Notes: generated by a model from the letters alone, not told the origin. DNA of 64,000 nt from Pseudonocardia phyllosphaerae (GCF_046546475.1 NZ_JBKGXS010000009.1:142051-206050); one strand, 5' to 3'. Shown: positions 8,674 to 17,333, numbered from the stretch's first letter. Numbers and translations are program-made.

Positions 8674-9435
8674 CTAGCGGGCGCGCCAGTACCCCGTCGC
8701 GTAGACGGCGCGGCGGTCCATCCCGCGCTCACCCAGCAGGTGCGCCCGCAGGTCCTTCACCGCCGCGGACTCCCCGGACAGCCACGCCTGCCCGCGCCCG
8801 GACGGCAGCGCGGCGGCGGTGACGGCGGCGACCAGCGGCTCCCCGGGGGTGGCGTCGCCGCGGTGCACCCAGGTGACCTCGGCGTCGCCGGGCAGGGACT
8901 GCTCCTCACCGGCGTCGGCGACCTCGAGGAACGCGCGCACCGGTACCCCTGGCAGCTCGGCGGCCAGGGTCTCCAGCACCGTCGCGACGGCGGGCAGCGC
9001 CGACTCGTCGCCGATGACGACCTGGTGCTCGGCCGCCGGGTCGGGCGTCCAGCGCCCGCCGGGCTCGGACACCCCCACCCACGCGCCGGGCTCGGCGGCC
9101 ACCGCCCACGCCGCCGCGGGCCCGTGCCCGGCGTGCACGACGAAGTCGACGTCGAGCTCGCCGTGCTCACCGGCGTCGGGGACGAAGCGGCGCACCGTGT
9201 AGGTACGGATCGCAGGCCGCGGCTCCCCGGGCGGCCACACCGGGCCGCCGGTGCTCGCCCGCGGCACCGCGGGCCGTTCCTGGCCCTCGACCGGGAAGAA
9301 CATCTTGATCCGGCGGTCGGGGCCGTGCCCGGGGAAGCCGTCGAGCTCGTCGCCGGTGAGGGTCACCCGGATCATCCGGGGCGTGACGCGCTCGGTGCGG
9401 GCGACCCGGAGCAGGCGCGGTGCGGTGGTGCTCAT
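8674..9435 (-). CDS. Siderophore-interacting protein (FAD ferric-siderophore reductase)
   Basis: 253 residues, cytosolic. The FAD-binding half carries RTYTVRRF (about 77-84), the RxYT signature of the SIP/ViuB class, then DFVVHAGHGPAAAWA and the phosphate loop region. The C-terminal half has the NAD(P)H-binding layout of SIP proteins (VIGDESALPAVATVLE, YWRAR at the end). It probably reduces Fe(III)-siderophore to release iron. It lies upstream of the response regulator by 68 nt on the same strand but has its own -10. No siderophore transport genes are in view. Confidence 0.9.
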   Translation of the reverse strand: MSTTAPRLLRVARTERVTPRMIRVTLTGDELDGFPGHGPDRRIKMFFPVEGQERPAVPRASTGGPVWPPGEPRPAIRTYTVRRFVPDAGEHGELDVDFVVHAGHGPAAAWAVAAEPGAWVGVSEPGGRWTPDPAAEHQVVIGDESALPAVATVLETLAAELPGVPVRAFLEVADAGEEQSLPGDAEVTWVHRGDATPGEPLVAAVTAAALPSGRGQAWLSGESAAVKDLRAHLLGERGMDRRAVYATGYWRAR

Positions 9436-9443
9436 CGCCGCCG

Positions 9444-9449
9444 AGTATC
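9444..9449 (-). promoter_or_regulatory. Leaderless-type -10 (GATACT) for the SIP gene
   Basis: On the minus strand GATACT ends 8 nt before the ATG at 9435. Confidence 0.45.
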
Positions 9450-9475
9450 CCAGGCGGGTACTGCAGGCGGCCCGG

Positions 9476-10090
9476 TCAGGCCTGCTCGCCCAGCCCCGCC
9501 AGCCCGGTCCAGACCACGTCCATCAGGTAGTCGGTGGCCTGCTCGACCGTCACCGTCTCGTCCTGGCCGCGCCACACCGCGAGCCGCTCGGCCGCGCCGA
9601 CGATCACCTGGGCCCAGCCGGTGAGCCGGGCCTGCGGCGCGTCCGGGACCTGCGCGGCGAGCAGCCCGGCGATGAAGTCGGTCTGCTGGGTGCGGATCTC
9701 CTCGAGCGCGTCGTCGGCGATCCCGGCCTCGGTGCACAGCAGCTGCCAGGCCGGGGCGGCCGGGTCGAGGTAGGCGAAGAACGCCAGCGCCCCGTCGCGC
9801 AGCATGTCCCGCGGTGTGCCCGCGGTCTCCGCCGCGGCCGCGAGGACCCCGAGCAGCTCGGCGCGGGCGCGGGCGACGGTGGCGAGGAGCAGGCCCTCCT
9901 TGGAGCCGAAGTGGGTGTAGAGCACCGGCTTCGTGACGCCGACGCGGTCGGCGACGTCCTCCATCGAGGCGCCCGCGTAGCCGTGCTCGCCGAACACCGC
10001 GACGGCGGCGTCGACGATCTGGCGTTCCCGCTCGGCCCGCGGCACCCGGCGTCGCGGGGCGACGTCGGCCGGTGCCGTCCGCGGGCTCAT
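9476..10090 (-). CDS. TetR-family transcriptional regulator
   Basis: 204 residues. The N-terminal DNA-binding domain is clear: RERQIVDAAVAVFGEHGY, then ASMEDVADRVGVTKPVLYTHFGSKEGLLLA (about 20-70). The C-terminal ligand domain has no recognisable class. It lies 40 nt upstream of the SIP gene on the same strand and might be co-transcribed or control it; both have their own -10-like hexamer, so this is only a guess. Confidence 0.9.
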   Translation of the reverse strand: MSPRTAPADVAPRRRVPRAERERQIVDAAVAVFGEHGYAGASMEDVADRVGVTKPVLYTHFGSKEGLLLATVARARAELLGVLAAAAETAGTPRDMLRDGALAFFAYLDPAAPAWQLLCTEAGIADDALEEIRTQQTDFIAGLLAAQVPDAPQARLTGWAQVIVGAAERLAVWRGQDETVTVEQATDYLMDVVWTGLAGLGEQA

Positions 10091-10096
10091 TCGCCG

Positions 10097-10102
10097 AGCC
10101 TA
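10097..10102 (-). promoter_or_regulatory. Leaderless-type -10 (TAGGCT) for the TetR gene
   Basis: On the minus strand TAGGCT ends 6 nt before the ATG at 10090. Confidence 0.45.
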
Positions 10103-10158
10103 CCGTGCACCCGGCCGCGCGCCCGGCCGTCGCGGCCGCGGCCGGGACACCGGGGGAC

Positions 10159-10164
10159 TAGGTT
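10159..10164 (+). promoter_or_regulatory. Leaderless-type -10 (TAGGTT) for menC
   Basis: TAGGTT ends 8 nt before the GTG at 10173; no Shine-Dalgarno is seen. Confidence 0.5.
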
Positions 10165-10172
10165 CGGTCCGC

Positions 10173-11123
10173 GTGGACGTCTACGCGCTCCCCATGACCA
10201 CCCGGTTCCGGCGGATCACCGTCCGGGAGGGACTGCTGCTGCCCGGCCCGGCCGGCTGGGGCGAGTTCTGCCCGTTCACCGAGTACGACGACGCCGAGGC
10301 CGCGGCCTGGCTCGCCGCCGCCCGCGAGGCCGCCGAGACCGGCTGGCCGGAGCCGGTGCGCGACCGGGTCCCGGTGAACTGCACCGTGCCCGCCATCGGG
10401 CCAGAGCACGCGCAGCGGATCGTGCGGGCCTCCGGCGCGACGACGGCGAAGGTCAAGGTCGCCGACCCGGGGGCCGCGCCGGGGGAGGACGAGGAGCGGG
10501 TCGCCGCCGTCCGCGACGCCCTCGGCCCCGGCGGGCGGATCCGGGTCGACGCCAACGCCGCCTGGTCCTACGACGAGGCCGTCGCCGCGATCACGAGCCT
10601 GGAGCGGGCGGCCGGGGGCCTGGAGTATGTCGAGCAGCCCTGCTGGGAGGTCGAGGACCTGGCCCGGGTACGGCGCGCGGTGGACGTCCCGGTCGCCGCC
10701 GACGAGTCGATCCGCCGGGCCGAGGACCCGATGCGGGTGGTGCGCGCCGAGGCCGCCGACGTCGTCGTGCTGAAGGTGTCGCCGCTGGGCGGGGTGCGGC
10801 GCGCGCTGCGGATCGCCGACGAGTGCGGGCTGCCGGTCGTGGTGTCCTCGGCGGTGGAGTCCAGCGTCGGGCTCGCCGCCGGGCTCGCCCTGGCCGGGGC
10901 GCTGCCGGAGCTGCCCTACGCCTGCGGGCTGGGGACCGCATCGCTGCTGACCACCGACGTCGTCGCCGCCGACGACCGGCTCGTGCCTGCGGGCGGCACG
11001 CTGCCGGTGCTGCGCCGCGCGCCGGAGCCGGTGCGCGCCGCCGAGGTCGCCGCACCGCCGGAGCGGCAGCAGTGGTGGCGGGCCCGCTACGAGCGCGTCG
11101 CCGGGCTCGCCGTCACCGGCTGA
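10173..11123 (+). CDS. menC: o-Succinylbenzoate synthase
   Basis: 316 residues, enolase superfamily. It dehydrates SHCHC to o-succinylbenzoate in menaquinone synthesis. The paired catalytic lysine region is TTAKVKVAD, metal ligands fall in IRVDANAAWS, GLEYVEQPC and PVAADESI, and the second catalytic lysine in VVLKVSPLGG. The N-terminal capping part is short, as in actinobacterial MenC. No other men gene is adjacent. Enolase paralogues acting on muconate (one is present at 42.5 kb) are the main alternative, but the short form and GWGEFCPF start favour MenC. Confidence 0.88.
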   Translation: MDVYALPMTTRFRRITVREGLLLPGPAGWGEFCPFTEYDDAEAAAWLAAAREAAETGWPEPVRDRVPVNCTVPAIGPEHAQRIVRASGATTAKVKVADPGAAPGEDEERVAAVRDALGPGGRIRVDANAAWSYDEAVAAITSLERAAGGLEYVEQPCWEVEDLARVRRAVDVPVAADESIRRAEDPMRVVRAEAADVVVLKVSPLGGVRRALRIADECGLPVVVSSAVESSVGLAAGLALAGALPELPYACGLGTASLLTTDVVAADDRLVPAGGTLPVLRRAPEPVRAAEVAAPPERQQWWRARYERVAGLAVTG

Positions 11124-11133
11124 GGCCCAGGGC

Positions 11134-11179
11134 GCCGCGGGCTCAGTACTGGGCAGTGAGCCGCGGGCTCAGTACTGGG
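11134..11179. repeat. 20-bp direct repeat at the 3' end of the FMN oxidase-like gene
   Basis: GCCGCGGGCTCAGTACTGGG occurs at 11134-11153 and 11160-11179, a 26-bp period. The second copy contains the stop codon and last codons of the minus-strand gene, so its 3' end has been duplicated into the intergenic space. Confidence 0.92.
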
Positions 11180-11780
11180 TGGTGCGGGCCATCGTGTTCA
11201 TGGCCGCGTCGATCGCCCGGGCCGGGCCCTTCACGCCGTACTGGCCCTTGATCAGCTTTCCGGCGCCGGGGACGTCCCGCTTCGCAGGCCAGGTGGCCGG
11301 GTCCCAGAGGTGCGAGCGCAGGAACGCCTTGGCGCAGTGCAGGAACACCTCCTCGACGTCGACGACGATCGCCACGTCCGGGGTGTGCTTCTTGACCGTC
11401 AGCCGCTCGGCGAAGTCGGGCTCGAACAGGATTCGGGCGCGGCCGTTGATCCGCACCGTGTCGTTGGACCCCGGCACGACGACGATCATCCCGACCCGCG
11501 GGTCGTGCAGGATGTTGCGCATCGAGTCGAGCTTGTGGTTGCCCTTGCGGTCGGCGAAGGCGACGGTCCGCTCGTCGAGCACCAGCAGGCAGCCGGCCGG
11601 GTCGCCGCGCGGGGAGACGTCGACGCCGTCCGGCCCGGTCGTGGCGAACAGGAAGAACGGCGACGCGGCCAGGAACTCCGCGGTCACCGGGTCGATCACC
11701 TCGCGCGCCTTGTCGCGGATCGTGGCCGGCGGCTCCGCGATGACCTCGCGCAGCCGCGCCTCGTCGGTGATCTGCTCCAT
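11169..11780 (-). CDS. Pyridoxamine 5'-phosphate oxidase-family FMN protein (MSMEG_1061-like)
   Basis: 203 residues, single split-barrel flavin-binding domain. Recognisable stretches are FFLFATTGPDGVDVSPRGDPAG, VAFADRKGNHKLDSMRNILHDPRVG and FLHCAKAFLRSHLWDP, which match the actinobacterial MSMEG_1061 group. Members bind FMN or F420; real pyridoxine-phosphate oxidase activity is not implied. GAGGGG precedes the ATG. The gene is divergent from an FAD enzyme with a TTAGG/CCTAA dyad between. The 3' end is duplicated. Confidence 0.85.
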   Translation of the reverse strand: MEQITDEARLREVIAEPPATIRDKAREVIDPVTAEFLAASPFFLFATTGPDGVDVSPRGDPAGCLLVLDERTVAFADRKGNHKLDSMRNILHDPRVGMIVVVPGSNDTVRINGRARILFEPDFAERLTVKKHTPDVAIVVDVEEVFLHCAKAFLRSHLWDPATWPAKRDVPGAGKLIKGQYGVKGPARAIDAAMNTMARTTQY

Positions 11781-11804
11781 ACGGTTCCCCTCGTCGACCC
11801 CCTG

Positions 11805-11818
11805 TTAGGTCACCCTAA
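11805..11818. promoter_or_regulatory. TTAGGTCACCCTAA dyad between divergent genes
   Basis: A 14-bp inverted repeat (5-bp arms, 4-bp centre) in the divergent promoter. Extended rightward to 19 bp it matches the DtxR/IdeR iron box at about 13 of 19 positions by hand count, so iron control is possible but unproven. Confidence 0.4.
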
Positions 11819-11849
11819 TCTCGAACGTGCCCGCAGGGAAGATGCTGCC

Positions 11850-11855
11850 TAGTGT
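11850..11855 (+). promoter_or_regulatory. Leaderless-type -10 (TAGTGT) for the FAD oxidoreductase gene
   Basis: TAGTGT ends 8 nt before GTG 11864, which is why that codon rather than GTG 11852 is taken as the start. Confidence 0.5.
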
Positions 11856-11863
11856 CGTCCGGT

Positions 11864-12814
11864 GTGAGCGTGGTCGTGGTCGGTGCGGGGATCTCCGGGG
11901 TGACGTGCGCGGCGGAGCTGGCCGCGCGCGGGCTCGGGGTGACCGTGCTGGAACGGTCCCACGGTCCCGGCGGACGTCTTGCGGTACATCGCCACCGGGG
12001 CCGTCCGGCCGACATCGGGGCCGCGTACCTCACCGTCGACGACCCGGAGTTCGACCGGCAGGTGCGTGACTGGGAACGCCGCGGGCTGCTCCGGGAGTGG
12101 ACCGACACCCTCGCCGTGTTCGACGGCACCACCCGCGGCGACGACAGCACCGGCCCGATGCGGTGGGCCGCACCGGACGGGTTGCGCTCGCTGGTCGCCG
12201 ATCTCGTACACGGTGCCCGCCTCGACATCCGCACCGGCACCGAGGTCCGCGCCGTCGGGCCCGGACCGGTCGTCGACGGCGAGCCCTGCGACGCCGTCGT
12301 ACTCGCGCTGCCCGACCCGCAGGCCGCCCGGCTGCTCGACCCCGCAGGCCCGGCCGGTGCGGCGGTGACCGGCCGCGCGTGGAATCCGGTGCTGGCCCTG
12401 ACCCTCGGCTTCGCGGCCCGCGACCGGCCGGACCTGCGGTGCGCGTTCGTCAACGACCACCCGGTGCTGTCGCTGGTCGCCGACGACGGCGACCGTCGCG
12501 GCGACGGCGCCCCCGTGCTGGTCGCGCACTCCACCGGCGACGTGGCCCGGGCCCGTGACGCCGACCCCGCGGCCGCCGTCCCGGAGATGACCGCCGCCGT
12601 GCGCGAGCTGCTCGGCATCGGCGCGGAACCGGAATGGACCCACGTGCACCGCTGGCGCTACGCCGCCCCCGCCGCCCCGCACGACCGGCCGTTCCACCTG
12701 GGCGACGACGGCATCGGGATCTGCGGCGACGCCTGGGGCCGGCCGCGGGTGCAGACCGCGTGGCGCAGCGGCCTCGACCTCGGCCGCGCGCTCGCCGAGC
12801 GCCTCGGCGCCTGA
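11864..12814 (+). CDS. FAD-dependent amine oxidase/renalase-like protein
   Basis: 316 residues. The N-terminal Rossmann signature is VVVVGAGISGVTCAAELAAR followed by an acidic residue at the end of strand 2 (VTVLERS) and PGGRLA, the flavin-contacting motif of amine-oxidase-like enzymes. The C-terminal IGICGDAWGRPRVQTAWRSGLDLG is the second FAD-binding motif. Length and motifs fit the NAD(P)-binding amine oxidase/renalase family. Substrate unknown. The start is set by the -10 hexamer at 11850. Confidence 0.82.
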   Translation: MSVVVVGAGISGVTCAAELAARGLGVTVLERSHGPGGRLAVHRHRGRPADIGAAYLTVDDPEFDRQVRDWERRGLLREWTDTLAVFDGTTRGDDSTGPMRWAAPDGLRSLVADLVHGARLDIRTGTEVRAVGPGPVVDGEPCDAVVLALPDPQAARLLDPAGPAGAAVTGRAWNPVLALTLGFAARDRPDLRCAFVNDHPVLSLVADDGDRRGDGAPVLVAHSTGDVARARDADPAAAVPEMTAAVRELLGIGAEPEWTHVHRWRYAAPAAPHDRPFHLGDDGIGICGDAWGRPRVQTAWRSGLDLGRALAERLGA

Positions 12815-12848
12815 CCGGGACACGAGCCGGCTCGGTGACGCGCGGCCG

Positions 12849-12884
12849 GTGACGCGGATCCGCCGGTCCGTGACGCGGATCCGC
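12849..12884 (+). repeat. 15-bp direct repeat upstream of the glycolate-oxidase-like gene
   Basis: GTGACGCGGATCCGC occurs at 12849-12863 and 12870-12884 (21-bp period), just before the -10 of the next gene; a looser third unit (GGTGACGCGCGGCC) precedes it. Confidence 0.7.
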
Positions 12885-12907
12885 TGGCCGCGTGCGCATG
12901 CCACGCC

Positions 12908-12913
12908 TACCGT
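12908..12913 (+). promoter_or_regulatory. Leaderless-type -10 (TACCGT) for the glcD-like gene
   Basis: TACCGT ends 7 nt before the ATG at 12921. Confidence 0.45.
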
Positions 12914-12920
12914 CGCGGGC

Positions 12921-14432
12921 ATGCCCGAGCGCGTCACCGTCGACAGCCCCGCCGCCGACCCGGCCGCGAGCCCCGCCGAGATCGCCCCGGAGGGCAGGCC
13001 GTTCGGCACCGCCACCGAGCCCGCCGAGCTGGACACCTCCGGCCCGAGCGCGGCCGGACGCGCCGTGCTCGCCGAGCTGGCCGCCACGCTCGATCCCGAC
13101 CGGATGCTCACCGACCCCGACGTCGTCCGCACCTACGTGCACGACGAGGCCGAGTGGGCCGGGTACGGCACCCCGCTGTGCGTGGTGCGTGCCCGCAGCA
13201 CCGACGACGTCGCCGCCACCGTCCGGGCCTGTGCGGCACACGGCGTCCCGGTCGTCCCGCGGGGCGCGGGCACCGGGCTGTCCGGGGGTGCGAACGCCGT
13301 CGCCGGCGGGGTCGTGATCTGCCTGGAGCGGATGCGCACGATCCGGGAGATCTCGCCGGGGGAGCGGCTCGCCGTCGTCGAACCGGGGGTGGTGAACGAC
13401 GACCTGCGCGCCGCCTGTGCCGAGCGGGGGCTCTGGTATCCGCCGGATCCGGCGTCGGCGCCCTGGTCGACGATCGGCGGGAACGTCGCGACCAACGCCG
13501 GCGGGCTGTGCTGCGTGAAGTACGGCGTGACCCGCGACTACGTGCTCGCCCTGGAGGTCGTGACGGCGACCGGTGAGGTCGTGCGGGTGGGGCGGCGGAC
13601 CGCGAAGGGCGTCGTCGGGCTGGACCTGGCCGGGCTGATGGTCGGCTCCGAGGGCACCCTCGGCGTGATCACCGAGGTCACCGTGAAGCTGCGCCCGGCC
13701 CGCCCGGTCGCGCCGCGCACCGTCGTCGGGTTCTTCGGCTCGCTCGCCGACTGCGGGGCCGCGGTCGCCGCCGTCACCGAGCGCGGGCTGCAACCGGCCA
13801 TCTTCGAGCTCGTCGACCGGGAGTGCCTGCAGGCGGTCAACACCTGGAAGCAGGCCGGCCTGCCCGAGGACGCCGCCGTGCTGCTGCTCGCCCAGACCGA
13901 CCTGCCCGAGCCCGCCGCCGAGGCCGAGGCCGACGCGATCCTCGCCGCGTTCACCGAGCACGGCGCCACCGAGGCGATGTCCTCGACCGACCCGGTGGAG
14001 TCCGAGGCGCTGTTCGGGGCGCGCCGGCTGGCCTACCCGGCGCTGGAGCAGCTGGGCATGGACATGCTCACCGAGGACGTCTGCGTGCCGCGCGGGCGGA
14101 TGGCCGAGATGCTGGCCCGGGTCGAGGAGATCGCCGCGGCGCGCGGGGTGCGGATCGCGACCGTCGCGCACGCCGGTGACGGCAACCTGCACCCGCTGAT
14201 GCTCACCCCGCGCGGTGACGAGGCGGCCAAGGAGCGCACCCGGGCGGCGTTCGACGAGATCATCGCCGCGGCTGTCGCGATGGGCGGGACGGTGACCGGG
14301 GAGCACGGCGTCGGGCTGCTCAAACGCGACGGCATGGTGCGCGAGCTGGGGCCCGAGGTCGTCGGGCTGCAGCGCGCGGTGAAGGCCGCGCTGGACCCGC
14401 AGGGGATCATGAACCCGGGCAAGGCCGTCTGA
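12921..14432 (+). CDS. FAD-linked 2-hydroxyacid dehydrogenase (GlcD/D-lactate dehydrogenase-like)
   Basis: 503 residues. The vanillyl-alcohol-oxidase-type FAD domain shows VPRGAGTGLSGGANAV, then PPDPASAPWSTIGGNVATNAGG and GLMVGSEGTLGVITEVTVKL. The C-terminal domain has HAGDGNLHPLM with metal/substrate histidines and GEHGVGLLKR. It probably oxidises glycolate, D-lactate or another 2-hydroxyacid, passing electrons to the membrane or a partner protein. No GlcE/GlcF partner is adjacent, so it may act alone like D-lactate dehydrogenases. ATG 12921 is chosen from the -10 position and from the unrelated sequence upstream. Confidence 0.88.
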   Translation: MPERVTVDSPAADPAASPAEIAPEGRPFGTATEPAELDTSGPSAAGRAVLAELAATLDPDRMLTDPDVVRTYVHDEAEWAGYGTPLCVVRARSTDDVAATVRACAAHGVPVVPRGAGTGLSGGANAVAGGVVICLERMRTIREISPGERLAVVEPGVVNDDLRAACAERGLWYPPDPASAPWSTIGGNVATNAGGLCCVKYGVTRDYVLALEVVTATGEVVRVGRRTAKGVVGLDLAGLMVGSEGTLGVITEVTVKLRPARPVAPRTVVGFFGSLADCGAAVAAVTERGLQPAIFELVDRECLQAVNTWKQAGLPEDAAVLLLAQTDLPEPAAEAEADAILAAFTEHGATEAMSSTDPVESEALFGARRLAYPALEQLGMDMLTEDVCVPRGRMAEMLARVEEIAAARGVRIATVAHAGDGNLHPLMLTPRGDEAAKERTRAAFDEIIAAAVAMGGTVTGEHGVGLLKRDGMVRELGPEVVGLQRAVKAALDPQGIMNPGKAV

Positions 14433-14537
14433 GGTCCGGGCTCGCACCCGGGCGCCCGAGTGGGCGACGCCGATGTGGACGGCAGATGTCGCCCGGATGG
14501 CTGCGAGTGAAACCACTCACAACGGGCACCCTGGATC

Positions 14538-16157
14538 ATGAGCGATGTCGCCCCCTCCGTCCCGTCCGATCCCCTCGTCGCGGAGGCGGGTGGGACCGCC
14601 CTCGGCTACAGCGGCCCCGCCCACGCCGCCGTGCCCGGCTGGCAGGTCCTCCCCGGCGTCCACGCCGTCGTCCCGGTCACCGAGGCCGAGGTCCGCGAGA
14701 CCGAGCGCTACGACACCCCTGACCTGCGGCTCTGCCCGGCCGGGATCGTGCTGGAGATCGAGCGTGTCATCCACGACCGGGCCGCCGACGCCCCGGACAC
14801 CGAGGCGTGGGTGCTGCGCCTGCCCGACTCCCGGCCCGGGGAGCAGCTCACCGTGCCGGTCCCCGCGGAGGGGGTCGAGGGCGTCGACCCCGGTCAGGTC
14901 CCGGCGCAGATGGAGGTACTCGTCCGGCGGTTGCGCGGCGACGAGGAGCTCGGTCCGGTCGGGCGGGTGCGCACCGTGCGGTCGGTGTCGCGGCTGCGTT
15001 CCGACGACGCCCGCGAGCTCGCCACCGTGCACCACGACGAGGTGCAGGTCGCGACGCTCGGTGCGGAGACCGCGATCGAGAACTGGACCGAGGTGACGGT
15101 GTACCCCGCGGCCGCCGGAGCGCCGTTGCTGCAGGAGATCGACGCGGCGCTGCGCTCGGTCGGGCTGAACCGGGCCCCGGAGCCCGGCGGGCAGGTGCGG
15201 CTGGCCGAGCTGCTCGCCGAACGCGCACCCGCCGAGCCACCACGGCACACCGGTGAGCCCGGCAGCGCAGGTGCGCTGCTGCTCGGCTACCTCGGCGCCA
15301 AGGTCGACGCGCTCGCCGCCGCCGAGGCCGACCTGCGCGCCGACCGCCCCGACGCGGTGCACCAGATGCGGGTCAACGCGCGCCGGCTGCGCAGTGCGCT
15401 GCGCAGCTACCGCTCGCTGCTCGACGGGCCGCGGGTGCCGCACCTGATCGCCGAGCTGCGCTGGCTCGGGCAGGCACTCGCCGGGGAACGCGACGCCGAG
15501 GTCCAGCAGGAGCGTCTCGAGGCCGCGATCGCCGGGCTCGACGACGATCTCGTTCTCGGGCCGGTCCAGGCACAGGTCACCCGGCACTTCGCCCGGCTGC
15601 GGGCCGAGTCGCGGGCCGCGGTGACCGAGGTCGTCGACGGTCGCCGCTACGCCGACCTGCAGGCGGGACTGCGCCGGCTGCTGGCCGACCCGCCGCTGTC
15701 CGGGAGGGCGGGCAGGTCCGCGGCGAAGGTGCTGCCCGGGGTCGTGGCGAAGACCGCGGCGAAGCTGGAACGGCGGATGGATGCGGCGCTGGCCGATCTC
15801 GCCGAGGGCGAGCAGGCGCCGGAGTCGCTGCACCGGGCACGCAAGACCGGCAAGCAGCTGCGCTACGCGGCCGAGGTCGTCCGGCCTGCGGGTGGTCGTC
15901 TCGGGACCGACGCCCGCGGGTTCGCCAAGGAGCTCAAGGCCGTGCAGCGGGTGCTCGGCGACCACCAGGACGCCGTCGTCGCCCGGGAGACGCTGCGCAC
16001 CCTCGGCGCCCGCGCCGGCGCGGAGCAGAGCAACGGCTTCACCTACGGGGTGTTGCACGGCCACGACACCGCCGAGATGGCGGCGCTGGAGCAGCGGCTG
16101 CCGCAGGTCTGGGAGCAGACGTGGTCGACGAAGGCGTGCCGCCGGATGCGGGGCTAG
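14538..16157 (+). CDS. CYTH and CHAD domain-containing protein
   Basis: 539 residues. The N-terminal CYTH (triphosphate tunnel) half includes RYDTPDLRLCPAGIVLEI, acidic/basic alternations such as LEIERV and VRTVRSVSRL. The C-terminal CHAD half (about 245-539) has the conserved histidine motifs DAVHQMRVNARRLRSALRSY, LHRARKTGKQLRYAAEV and VLGDHQDAVV. CHAD proteins bind polyphosphate; fused CYTH domains hydrolyse triphosphates, so a polyphosphate-linked role is likely. Its stop codon TAG forms part of the -10 of the next gene. Confidence 0.92.
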   Translation: MSDVAPSVPSDPLVAEAGGTALGYSGPAHAAVPGWQVLPGVHAVVPVTEAEVRETERYDTPDLRLCPAGIVLEIERVIHDRAADAPDTEAWVLRLPDSRPGEQLTVPVPAEGVEGVDPGQVPAQMEVLVRRLRGDEELGPVGRVRTVRSVSRLRSDDARELATVHHDEVQVATLGAETAIENWTEVTVYPAAAGAPLLQEIDAALRSVGLNRAPEPGGQVRLAELLAERAPAEPPRHTGEPGSAGALLLGYLGAKVDALAAAEADLRADRPDAVHQMRVNARRLRSALRSYRSLLDGPRVPHLIAELRWLGQALAGERDAEVQQERLEAAIAGLDDDLVLGPVQAQVTRHFARLRAESRAAVTEVVDGRRYADLQAGLRRLLADPPLSGRAGRSAAKVLPGVVAKTAAKLERRMDAALADLAEGEQAPESLHRARKTGKQLRYAAEVVRPAGGRLGTDARGFAKELKAVQRVLGDHQDAVVARETLRTLGARAGAEQSNGFTYGVLHGHDTAEMAALEQRLPQVWEQTWSTKACRRMRG

Positions 16158-16160
16158 CCT
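16155..16160 (+). promoter_or_regulatory. Leaderless-type -10 (TAGCCT) overlapping the CYTH-CHAD stop
   Basis: TAGCCT contains the TAG stop of the upstream gene and ends 7 nt before the GTG at 16168. Confidence 0.4.
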
Positions 16161-16167
16161 GGCCGGC

Positions 16168-17229
16168 GTGACCGAGGAGGCGCGGGCCGGCGACGCGCGG
16201 GACGCCGTCGCCGACCTGCGCCGCATCGCGTTCCTGCTGGAACGCGCGCACGAGTCGACCTACCGGGTCCGGGCGTTCCGCACCGCGGCGTCGGCGCTGC
16301 GCGGGCGCGACGACGGTGAGCTCGCGCGGCTTGCGGCGAGCGGCGGGCTCACCGACATCCGTGGCGTCGGGGAGGTGACCGCCCGGTGCATCGCCGAGTC
16401 GGTGGCGGGGGAGGAGCCGGTCTATCTGCGCCGGCTCGAGGACGCCGTCGCCCGTGCCGACGCCGACGGCGTCCCGCTCGCCGAGGCCGCCGTCCGGTTG
16501 CGGACCGCGCTGCGCGGGGACTGTCACAGCCACACCGACGCATCCGACGGCGGGTCGCCGCTCGCGGAGATGGCCGAGACCGCGATCGCGCTCGGGCACG
16601 ACTACCTGGCGGTGACCGACCACTCGCCGCGGCTGACCGTGGCCAACGGGCTGTCGGCGGAGCGGCTGCGCCGCCAGGTCGAGCAGATCGCCGGGCTGAA
16701 CGAGCGGATCGGCGCGTCCGGTTCGACGTTCCGGCTGCTCACCGGGATCGAGGTCGACATCCTCGACGACGGCGCCCTCGACCAGGACGACGAGCTGCTG
16801 GGCGCGCTGGACGTGGTGGTGGCGAGCGTGCACTCCAAGCTGCGGATGCCGCGCGACGAGATGACCGAGCGGATGCTCTCGGCGGTCGCTCACCCGCACG
16901 TCGACGTCCTCGGACACTGCACCGGACGCATGACCACGGGCCGGCGCAAACGCCCGGAGTCCGAGTTCGATGCCGACGCGGTGTTCGCCGCCTGCGCCGA
17001 GCACGGCGTGGCCGTAGAGATCAACTCGCGGCCGGAGCGGCTCGATCCGCCGAAACGGCTGCTGCGCCTGGCCGTCGAGGCGGGCTGCGAGTTCACGATC
17101 GACACCGACGCGCACGCTCCCGGGCAGCTCGACTGGCTGGACCACGGCTGCGCCCGCGCCGTCGCCTGCGGGGTGCCGCCGGAGCGGATCCGGAACACGT
17201 GGGGTGTGGAGGAGCTGCTGAGCTCGTGA
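16168..17229 (+). CDS. PHP-domain metal-dependent phosphoesterase (PolX C-terminal-like)
   Basis: 353 residues. The first 100 residues contain helix-hairpin-helix segments (VADLRRIAFLLERAHESTYR; GLTDIRGVGEVTARCIAES) as in the 8-kDa part of family X polymerase. The PHP domain starts DCHSHTDASDGGSP and continues LAVTDHSPRL, GIEVDIL, HPHVDVLGHCTGR and INSRPERLDPP, then TDAHAPGQL: a trinuclear-metal site. The palm/nucleotidyltransferase part of PolX is missing, so this is a stand-alone hydrolase. It probably cleaves a phosphoester such as histidinol-phosphate-like or nucleic-acid ends; substrate unknown. Confidence 0.87.
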   Translation: MTEEARAGDARDAVADLRRIAFLLERAHESTYRVRAFRTAASALRGRDDGELARLAASGGLTDIRGVGEVTARCIAESVAGEEPVYLRRLEDAVARADADGVPLAEAAVRLRTALRGDCHSHTDASDGGSPLAEMAETAIALGHDYLAVTDHSPRLTVANGLSAERLRRQVEQIAGLNERIGASGSTFRLLTGIEVDILDDGALDQDDELLGALDVVVASVHSKLRMPRDEMTERMLSAVAHPHVDVLGHCTGRMTTGRRKRPESEFDADAVFAACAEHGVAVEINSRPERLDPPKRLLRLAVEAGCEFTIDTDAHAPGQLDWLDHGCARAVACGVPPERIRNTWGVEELLSS

Positions 17230-17333
17230 GCTTCCCGCCGGTGCGCCCGCTGGTCAGGGCCGAGGCGGGGTCGATCCAGGGCCGATCCAGGGCCGATCCG
17301 GGGTCGGCCCGGGGTCGCAGCAACCTCCCTCCT

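Noticed and set aside
12849..12884. Operator for the glycolate-oxidase-like gene
   Set aside because: The 15-bp units are direct, not inverted, and not aligned with the promoter in an informative way; listed only as a repeat.
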